The notes under the pieces: generated by a model
What the model was told of the DNA's origin: nothing
Databases searched by the model: none
Seen by the model: the letters and a program-made list of their open reading frames with translations, nothing else
NCBI GenBank assembly: GCA_027605045.1
Contig: JAQFWX010000014.1
Location: forward strand, 989,391-1,053,390
From: Phallus indusiatus
Lineage: Eukaryota > Basidiomycota > Agaricomycetes > Phallales > Phallaceae
Direction of reading: 5' to 3'
Length of the DNA stretch: 64,000 nucleotides
Program-made: the position numbers and the translations under genes
In this document: positions 56,208 to 64,000 of the stretch, one piece after another
How the letters are laid out: the number at the start of each line of letters is the position of its first letter
Numbering within the stretch: the first letter of the stretch is position 1

Positions 56208-58593
56208 GATAATCGTCGCTTCTTGCGTGCTGGACTAGATATAAACCTAAAGTAGTGCTTCTTTTCTGTATCGTTGAACGAAATAATATTATTGTTACCC
56301 GCGACACGGCATTGCTGAAAACGAAATAAGCCTGAGAAACTACAATGTTTTACCCTTGATCTGATCAAAATTCTAATGCCATTTGATTTTCGACATAAAT
56401 TGCGCGTAGCCACAATCGCTGTCCCTAGTTAGTCTTCACCTTCTAGCTGTGATGCCGGAGTCAGCTGGCAGCTGGCTTAAATAAGCTTGCGCTGATGGGC
56501 TGGACGAGAATTTTCTTTAGAAATTGCGCGAAAACAATTAATTATCCTGAGCCCAAATCTAAGTTAAATATTTGAGTGGCAGTACGTTTATTTATTCCGT
56601 GAAGACAAACTGTGATTATCAGAGGAGACCCAAAAAAATACACAAACCGAATCATCGATGTCAACAAGTGATAATCATTCTCTAAAAACACAATCATAAA
56701 AATCCATGAAAAATCAATAAATGAATAGCGGAAAAAATGGGAAAATGAAAAGAGATCGAAGTAAACACGGTCGGACACGGTCTGCAAGAGATGCCGGCAC
56801 GGCACGGCAGTGGTTAGTGACGGCACCACTCGTGGGCGCCGAAGCTCAGCATGTGCCCGTTGCACTCACCATCACCAGTCACCATGCTCAAGTGTCCTCA
56901 TCAGCAGCTCTTCTCAACATTCTTTCGATTATCTTCCCACTTTTCTGACACCCAGAAAGGTGTAGTCTCGTATTGCTCAATGATGGCGCCCGGGTCTTCG
57001 GACTCCTCTGCGTTTCTGAATGCCACCCGCTTTCTAATGTCCCCATCCTACTAGTGACCGGTACCTAACCGCGAACGTTATCACGAAATTTGCCTCTGCA
57101 GCTTCGCACGACGCATTGATTTCGTGAAGACTTTTTTCCCCCATTATCTTGGATGCGCAGTGTTTGTTTAGTACTGGTGACGTCGACAGACACTTTGAGG
57201 ACGGCGGAAAGCTAGGGGAAAGCTGGGGAACAATCTTTCGCCACCTTGCCCTCCGCTGGCAGTGTATCTGTGTGCTGTTCTCTGGGTAAGTTAATCGTTC
57301 TATTTACGTGTTTTTAATATGTTAAGTCTGCTCTACGTGTGATTTAGACGTACCAGCCGCCATATCAACATGTGCACGTTTCGTAGTCTGTCCTGCCCCA
57401 TAGAAATATACTGGCCTAGGCAGGAGAATGGAAAGGGTGGTGGTGCTGTGCGTAGAAAGAGCAGGAGGGTTTGAACATTCTGAAGGAAATTTATTACGGC
57501 GGCGTAAGTGCATTTCACTGCTGTTTTCATTACGATGCTTACAACAGAATCCCTACTTTACTGCCTGTCCTTCTCCAGCATCATACAGCACAGCGCGACT
57601 GACGTGAATAACACAATACCAGGAATGCCAAGATCGATTTGCAAGATTATCTCGTCGAGCAAAAGAGCTCTTCACCTGTATGAGAAGTTGTAGCGACATG
57701 CAGCTGCCATCGTGCGCTTGAAGGGGCCGCGAATCTGCACAACGGTGGTCTCGATACCGCGAGTTATTTTTATGCCTTTCGCAACCCTTTCGTGTGTCGG
57801 TTGATTGTATTCAAATCTATTGAAGTCATCTGAGACCCCGCGCTCCAGAACAGTTCCTCGCCTCAGTTCCTCTTATTCGTCTACTTGCTTGTGGCTATAT
57901 TATACTTACGAGCTGCGCATCGGGCTAATGGGCAGAAGAACTGGAAGTCTTTCGAGTGTGAATTGGGCTGGGGCCAGTGGACTATGGTTTGAATGTGCAT
58001 GTGAGAAGATGAACAGCGGAATAAAACGAAGGAGGCGGGAAGGTCTTACTCGTGACTTGTAAGGCGTTGGCGTAATACATCATTTCTTGACCAGTCATTT
58101 TTACAGTGGGCGAGAGTTTGAGAGATTTTATGGTGAACCCGCTCCGATGAACCGCATCGGGGACCGGGGTGTTCTTCAGCTCAGAGTAAAAAGTGGATAT
58201 TCTGCCTCAAAACTCAAAATAAAAGCCTCTCCAAACTTTCCCTCTTGACATGACCGAAAATTTAGTTTGTTGTCGTATTCAAGCTAGTAAGTTGGCGAGA
58301 AGGACGTTCAGCGCTCAGTCAAAGTGTGCCTGCCACCTTCCGAGTCTTTCAATTTAGTATCAATACAATGTAACCCCTTACAGTCAGCTTTTTCTTGAGG
58401 CTTGCCAGGTTCAGGAAGCGCTTGTAAATATCAGCTCAGTAAGCCATTGCAATCCAACTTGTCAATTGTTCAATCTTGCTAACTTACTCCACAGGCAACA
58501 ATGATATTACTTTAACTGACATACACTTATTCTGATTTAATTATTTACTAACAGAACGTCTCCCGTCCGACGCGCCAAGTGAGCCAGATTATC
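56208..58593. repeat. D10-D11 spacer
   Basis: Collinear with the D8 downstream spacer for over 1 kb (GGCACGGCACGGCAGTGG, GTGGGCGCCGAAGCTCA, AGGACGGCGGAAAGCT, GGCGGCGTAAGTGCATTT, CGCGACTGACGTGAATAAC). From 57870 it matches 49670-49850 (ATTCGTCTACTTGCTTGTG). About 58100-58560 is not matched elsewhere in the window. No gene supported. Confidence 0.6.
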
Positions 58594-60120
58594 TTAAGCC
58601 GACTCTTCCCGTCCTACTTCCACTTTGAGAGATTCCATTTGCAAGAGATCACGGTTATCCCCTTCTATGACCATAGCATTGACGCTTTCGTGATCGCTCA
58701 TTTCCACCATAATGGATTGATGCATATAATTCACAAAGCTTCGAAAGTGAAGACCTGGTAATGTTACATTCCTAGCTTGAATTACTGCCGCATTTTGTTG
58801 ACGGAGATCCAAAGTAAAATTGGGGATCAAGATTGCCGTTAAACTATAATTCGAGAATGAGTGCAATGACCTTGAAATAATGGGTGGACCATACCTTTGT
58901 TGGAAGTTGCCTAGAATCGATATCACATCCTGATGTGGTATATACATATGTACATAAGTTTTGGATTTATAACTGCGCTACTGGGATTCTATTTTGTTTA
59001 AAAAAGTGCACTCACAAAGTTTGATCTGATCTAGGGAATAAAATCAATTTGAGAAAAATGATCAGAATATGCATGGATTTACTAAATTAGCCATTGCGAC
59101 AGCGCCAACTAAAACAATCGCAAAGCTTTGGGAAGGTGAGCGTGACAGGAGGTATTATTAATAAACGTATTTCAGGTTTTCAATGTTTCTCAGACATATG
59201 TACCAAAACTGCGATAAAACTATAATGCTTATTAAAAAAGGTTGCATTAAGGATATGCGGAAATTTACCTTGTCTGCGTATTATAGAAACAAGGTCATTT
59301 CTGTTTCGAATGCCAGTTTCGCCTTTCAGCTTCCAAATACCCCAAACGTTCCACAAGCAAACACCGAAGACAATTGATTCTATCAAAACAACTGAAATAT
59401 TTTCAACAGAGGCTAGCCAGTGGACTGAAGCTAAATGATGGTTAGTATATTATCATGTAAGCACAATTCCTCTTGAAAATTCACCACTAGTCGGACTGGA
59501 AAAATCTGAAGGTCATGTTTGAAGCTGAGATTAATAACATTAACTGGAAACATCCACTAAGTATCACGACGTCTAAGCAAAATAAAAAATTGAACAACCC
59601 TGTGATAGTAATATACTAGTATTATGATTCTCACAGCAAATGTCTGTGATACTAGTTCCTATTACAAGGAAAATCAAGGCACAGAGTATGACTTTATTCC
59701 CTTGACACAAGGCATATACTCGTATAATCCCTATACCTATTAGTTTGGGAGATGTCAAATGATACCCCTCGAGTTTACGCGTCACAGTAACCTCCAAGAC
59801 TAATACTTGTCAGAATGATAATAGCATCGTCTGTATCCGTCAGGACACTGCACAAACTTTTGCTCATTTTGAGTTTCCATTCTCCATGATAATGATCTCT
59901 TCTTACCTTCCCGCCTGCAAGAAAGAAATAGTTATGTAATGTTGTTTACCAATGGACACTTTTTTGGCTCACCGGAATAAATGTCCACCAAATGTAGAGT
60001 ATTTTATCGATTAATGTCCCATATCTTGCGAGAGCATAAAATAGAGCTGGAATACTGAACGGTTTGGGTGATAACCAAATATACTCCATTTCTTGTGATA
60101 TATTTACAGCAGTTTGCAGA
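58594..60120 (-). pseudogene. DUF6533-array copy D11, inverted and 5'-truncated
   Basis: The only array copy on the minus strand. Exons 3 to 14 are present: the core exon (from about 60118) reads AVNISQEMEYIW and LARYGTL, E4 is 59914-59907, E8 is 59495-59485 (11 nt), exon 9 has VCLWNVWGIWKLKGETGIR, and the last exon has NYMHQSIMVEMSDHESVN and ends GREESA. Exons 1, 2 and the first codons of exon 3 are missing. Family similarity stops at about 60120 and is followed by unrelated sequence. Introns and frames of the remaining exons are intact, so truncation is the main damage. Most like D1 at the left edge of the window. Confidence 0.8.
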
Positions 60121-60362
60121 CTCGTTTGCACTCCGACGAGTCGCGAGTTCGCGTGCTGAAAAATAGGGTTCGAAAGACCGGGTTTTTTCAGCTCAACGGC
60201 TGATTGTAAACTTGGACTTATTTAGTAAAATTTACTCTCATCTCATGTATCTATTTTATAGTAACTTAAAAATATTAAAAATACGAAGTTTGAAAATTAA
60301 CTCGGTCTTTCAGCGGACGCGAGTCGTGTGACATGCAGTCACTCTCATTGTGACAACCATCG

Positions 60363-60572
60363 ATGGCTCATCGTGCCACCATATCTCAGGATCTCCTCTC
60401 TGTCATTATCCGTCTTCTCTCTATTTTCGATGTTGTCTATATTTCAGCACTTACTGGCGTCAGTGTGCGCAAAATAAAATCGATAAAATCCCAATTCCAG
60501 AAGTCAGGAACTGTCAACCATGTCCCAAAGACACGTCATCAGCGTCGCAGGCTTGGAACCTCTGAAATCAAT
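60363..60572 (+). pseudogene. N-terminal helix-turn-helix fragment resembling a Tc1/mariner-type transposase
   Basis: A frame starting MAHRATISQDLLSVIIRLLS carries a helix-turn-helix (VYISALTGVSVRKIKSIKSQ) followed by a basic linker with SGTVNHVPKTRHQRRRLGTS. This is the layout of the DNA-binding N-terminus of fungal Tc1/mariner-like transposases (helix, short-word HTH, then G-R-P/R-R linker). The catalytic DDE part is absent because other elements follow within 80 bp. It abuts the broken end of D11. Confidence 0.45.
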
Positions 60573-60648
60573 GTAGGTCCTTTGTTTCTGGCATTTTAGC
60601 GTTTCCATTCTTACATTTGATAGTATTTACTTGGTGCCCTGTAGTGTG

Positions 60649-61122
60649 GCCGTGGTTCGGTTCGGTCCGGTTTTTTGACCCTTTTTGCCGAACCGAAAAC
60701 TGAACCGATGGTTCGGTTTGGGAAATTTCACTGAACCGAACCGTTTTACATTGGTTCGGTTCGGTTCGGTTTTTATTGGTTCGGTTCAGTGGTTCGAACC
60801 GGTTCACAATAGTACTTGAAATTTTCTAGATTTCGATGAATTTAGATGATTTTGGACAGCTTTTTTGCTTATGTAACACGGGCGCTTATTTAAGCGCCCG
60901 TCTTATCTTGTAGATATTCGAAAAATATTTATGACATATTTTTTTATTTCCATTTTGAGCAATTTTTGAGCTCTCTAGAGCCAAAATAAAAAAAAAATCA
61001 CAACAAAATTCACCATTTTGACCTAGTTATATGGCAATATGTGAATTGGTTTCTGAACCGGTTCGAAATGGTTCCTATCGGTTCAGCAATTTTTCAAAAA
61101 TTTCCGAACCGCGAACCGAACT
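60649..61122. mobile_element. GGTTCGG-rich MITE-like element, truncated by Gypsy insertion
   Basis: Both ends are packed with GGTTCGG/CCGAACC words in opposite orientation (left GTGGTTCGGTTCGGTCCGG, right CCGAACCGCGAACCGAAC), with an AT-rich centre and a perfect hairpin CGGGCGCTTA/TAAGCGCCCG at about 60880-60901. No coding capacity. The right end stops exactly where the Gypsy LTR begins (61123), so the LTR element inserted into or next to it. Confidence 0.55.
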
Positions 61123-61517
61123 TGTTAGGGCTACTCAGCTCAGACTAGAGGGAGGGGATCCTAAGAGATATATATTGGGAAAATACTAACTACTCACCTA
61201 GAGGGAGGGGATCCTAAGAGAACAAGCTTAGGGACCCTCACTCTAGGTACAGCTACTATATACATAAACGACAACGCGGCGTGCGGCCCTGACACAGCTA
61301 AGTGCCAGGCGCCCAAACCGAACCTAAGCGACGTGATGTCACGGGCATCACGCCGGGTACGAGCGCGCGACGCGCACGAGTAGAGAAAGTGAAATAGAGA
61401 CAGAACAAGGAAACGGAGAGTGAAAGTAAAATATGGAAATGATAAGTAAAATAGAGACGAAATGATGCCGATGATAATAAATAAGAAAATGAGAGCCGGC
61501 GGTAGCGTACCCTGACA
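61123..61517 (-). repeat. Gypsy 3' LTR (element on minus strand)
   Basis: 395 bp. On the minus strand it starts TGTCAGGGTACGC and ends CCCTAACA, so TG...CA. It directly follows the purine tract GAAGGGGGGATGG at 61518-61530 and the end of the chromodomain frame. About 398-bp sister copy at 61756-62153. Confidence 0.85.
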
Positions 61518-61528
61518 CCATCCCCCCT

Positions 61529-61755
61529 TCAACGAGGCGGCATCCCGACGCCTGTAGCTTCGACTAATGACGCTTGTAACTTTGAGAAATCGAACCGAGG
61601 GCGACGATGGAAAAGAAGGCCATTTATCGAGCGTGGCGCACTCAGATGTTCGCAGTGGAACTCTTTAATGAGATCCGGGGCTGCAATATTCGACTCGGGT
61701 TCCCACTGATCGTGCTCGGGACCATAGCCTTCCCAACGCACCTTATACTCGAGTC
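61529..61755 (-). pseudogene. Gypsy chromodomain, distal part, cut off by solo LTR
   Basis: On the minus strand the frame continues the pol polyprotein with VRWEGYGPEHDQWEPESNI, the second half of a chromodomain (W-E-G-Y and W-E-P are the conserved aromatic-cage region), then a 45-residue tail ending MPPR. It is separated from its first half by the 398-bp LTR. Chromodomains direct integration towards particular chromatin marks in chromoviruses. Confidence 0.85.
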
Positions 61756-62153
61756 TGTTAGGGCTACTCAGCTCACACTAGAGGGAGGGGATCCTAAGCT
61801 AATATATTGGAGAAATACTAACTACTCACCTAGAGGGAGGGGATCCTAAGAGAACAAGCTTAGGGACCCTCACTCTAGGGACAGCGACTATATACATGAA
61901 AAACGATAACGCGGCGTGCGGCCCTGACACAGCTAAGTGCTAGGCGCCCGAACCGAGCGTAAGCGAGGTGATGTCACGGGCATCACGCCGGGAACGAGCG
62001 CGCAACGCGCGCGAGTAAAGAAGGTGAAATAGGGAAGGGAGAAATAAACGGAGAGTGGAAATAACACACGGGAAATATAAATTAAATAGAAACGAACGTG
62101 TCCCGATGATAATAAATAAGGAAAATGAGAGACGGCGGTAGCGTACCCTGACA
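61756..62153 (-). repeat. solo LTR inserted in Gypsy chromodomain
   Basis: 398 bp, same family and same orientation as the 3' LTR at 61123-61517, flanked by the 5-bp duplication GAGTC (61751-61755 and 62154-62158). A later copy of the family inserted here and was reduced to a solo LTR. Confidence 0.9.
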
Positions 62154-64000
62154 GAGTCGTCTCCGGAAGACACGACTGTCTAAGATCCGTTCCACGACAT
62201 AGTGCTCACCATCGTCTCTGACCTCAGGAGGTGGTGGAGCCTTAACGCGACGACCCGGGATTGTATCTTCAACCTTGGGACGTAACTTCCCGACATGGAA
62301 AACAGGATGGAGTCTTGACATCGACAGTGGTAAACGCAGCTTGTATGCGTGCGACCCGACCTTGCTGACTATCGGAAAAGGCCCCAAGTACCGATGCGAT
62401 AACTTGGCGGAGGGCCTGGTGGTACGAATGTCGCTCGAATCGAGGTATACCTTGTCGCCAACCTTGTATTCAGGTGCCGGGATGTGTTTCCGATCGTAGT
62501 ACTTGGCCATCTCGTCCTTCGACCTGGCTATGGCGGCCTTGGCTTCCTCTATCGTCGACTCCATACGCGTCTTGAACTCGTTGACAGATTCGATCTTCGA
62601 GTCGGCAACCAGCGGTTCGAATCCCATACGAGGATGTCGTCCAGTGTCGAGCTCAAACGGTGTCGAACACGTAGCTGAGTGTACATGGTTGTTGTATGCA
62701 AACTCAGCCAGGGGCAGCATCTGGTCCCAGTCGTCCTGCCGCTCTGAGGTGAAAAGTCGAAGGTACTGCTCAACTTCTGCGTTGACCCGCTCTGTCTGAC
62801 CATCGGTTTGAGGATGATACGCCGTTGAGGGTGCAAGCCGTATGCCAAGGAGCCTAGAAAGCTCCTGTGTGAAGCGGGATGCGAACTGGGGACCTCTGTC
62901 AGAGATCACCTTCATGGGGAGACCATGGAGCTTCCAGACGTGTTGGAGGTACAGTCGGGCTAGGCCTGTCGCGTCAAGTGTCGTAAATGTCGGCACGAAA
63001 TGAACCCGTTTGGTGAGAGAGTCGACGACAGAGAGGATCGCGTCGAAACCGTTAGATTCTGGCAGCTCCACGATGAAGTCGACCGAGATGTGTTCCCAGG
63101 GTCGACTTGGCACTTCTGTGGGTCGGAGAAGGCCATAGGGAGCATGACGAGACGGTTTCGTACGTAGACACATATCGCAGGCCTCTACGTAGCGTTGTAC
63201 ATACCTAGAGACACCTGGCCACCAAAAGGTGCGCGAAACGAGCTCGAGGGTCTTGAAATGACCCGGGTGGCCACCGAGTTTGGTGTCGTGATGTCTGGAA
63301 AGGATTTTCCGACGCAACTCGTCCACGTTTGGCACATAAACCTTGCCACGATAATAAAGGAGGTCCTGATCCTCGAACCATTCTGACGAGTGAGCTGAAC
63401 GACCACCTAGGGCACGGAGTGTTGCAACGGCTTTGGACACGCTATCCTCGACCTTGCCTTCTCGTTTGGCCTTGCGAATCTGGCGTAGAAGGTCCTCCTC
63501 CTCCCCCTTAAGACGGAATGTTTGCAGAGCATTGATTGCAAACATTTCGGGTCGGATTAGGGTGACGCCGCGATTGTCATCCTTTCCCGAGCCATGGTCT
63601 GGCCGACGGGACAGGCCATCAGGTTTGCCCATCGATTTACCCGGTATATGCTGCAGAGTAAAATCAAAGCGTGAGAGGTATACTGACCATCTGGCTTGAC
63701 GACGATTGAGGTTGCGCGCGGACATGAAGTATTCGAGATTCTTGTGATCAGTCCGTATGTCAATAGGATGAGACGCGCCTTCAAGAAAGTGTCGCCATTC
63801 TTCCAGGGATCGTATGATAGCCAACATCTCCTTGTCATGAATCTCGTAGTTGCGTTCGACAGGGCTAAGGGCCTTCGAGAAGAACGCAACTGGGTGCCAT
63901 TTACCATCCTCGTTCGACAACTGTGAAAGAACTGCGCCTGTTGCGAAGTTGGAACTGTCTGCTTCGACTCTGTAAGGGTTAGCGGGGTTGGGAATGAGGA
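62154..64000 (-). CDS. Gypsy pol: RNase H, integrase, first half of chromodomain
   Basis: The frame is open from the window edge. RNase H region: VEADSSNFATGAVLSQ, HPVAFFSKALSPVERNYEIHDKE, then the TDHKNLEYFM segment and IPGKSMGKPDGLSRR. Integrase HHCC finger: HHDTKLGGHPGHFKTLE with CDMCLRTK (about 63290-63160). Core D-D-E: VDFIVELPES (about 63075), VISDRGPQFASRF (about 62900) and the PQTDGQTERVN Glu (about 62795). The GPY/F-type segment YLGPFPIVSKVG and LHPVFHVGKLRP precede the chromodomain start HYVVERILDSRVF, which ends at the GAGTC duplication. Reading beyond 62154 enters the solo LTR and gives about 24 extraneous residues before a stop. Confidence 0.9.

Larger units (their letters stand above)
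61518..64000 (-). mobile_element. Ty3/Gypsy chromovirus, 3' half, running off the window
   Basis: From the right edge: RNase H, integrase zinc finger, integrase core, chromodomain, polypurine tract, 3' LTR. The 5' LTR, gag, protease and most of reverse transcriptase lie beyond position 64000. A solo LTR of the same family (61756-62153) interrupts the chromodomain, so this copy is no longer intact. Confidence 0.88.

Overview
The window looks like genomic DNA of a basidiomycete fungus, most likely an Agaricomycete. The evidence is dense introns of about 45-70 bp, a multigene family matching the basidiomycete DUF6533 membrane-protein family, a FunK1-type protein kinase, an APH-like kinase, a CYP53-like P450 remnant, and Copia and chromodomain Gypsy retrotransposons. 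It is one large gene-family array that has been repeatedly duplicated, shuffled and invaded by transposons. Most apparent ORFs are single exons or chance reading frames.

Array. Eleven copies of one gene are present. Ten are on the plus strand: D1 (from the left edge to 1665), D2 3655-5411, D3 8305-10061, D4 17372-19109, D5 22625-24393, D6 26562-28332, D7 31749-33483, D8 35586-37340, D9 47212-48943 and D10 54465-56207. One is inverted and 5'-truncated: D11, 58594-60120, minus strand. Three decayed remnants lie near 28.5, 50.6 and 53.3 kb. By aligning copies I derive a 14-exon model that gives a continuous 336-residue protein for D2: a short N-terminus rich in N-glycosylation sequons, about seven hydrophobic stretches, a basic loop, and a conserved cytoplasmic-looking tail ending in a variable acidic stretch. 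Two of the exons are micro-exons of usually 8 nt. Their length is 2 modulo 3 in every copy, which supports the model strongly. The function is unknown; the architecture is receptor-like, but that is inference.

Spacers. The 2-3.5 kb between copies is not unique sequence. It consists of diverged versions of shared spacer modules, some inverted, so the duplicating unit was gene plus spacer. One spacer carries a decayed P450 fragment. A TATTTAA box lies 52-105 bp before each visible start codon, and its distance tracks the subfamily.

Insertions. A 5.06-kb Copia element (10474-15530, 226-bp LTRs, ACCTT target duplication) splits the D3-D4 spacer. A 692-bp foldback element (25447-26138) lies between D5 and D6. 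Between D8 and D9 lie a motif-rich island, a broken FunK1 kinase gene (about 40966-43895, minus strand) and some 2 kb with no recognisable gene. An apparently intact APH-like kinase gene (51156-52092, minus) sits between two dead array remnants. The right end holds a fragment resembling a Tc1/mariner transposase, a GGTTCGG-rich element, and the 3' half of a chromoviral Gypsy element on the minus strand, whose chromodomain is split by a solo LTR of the same family.
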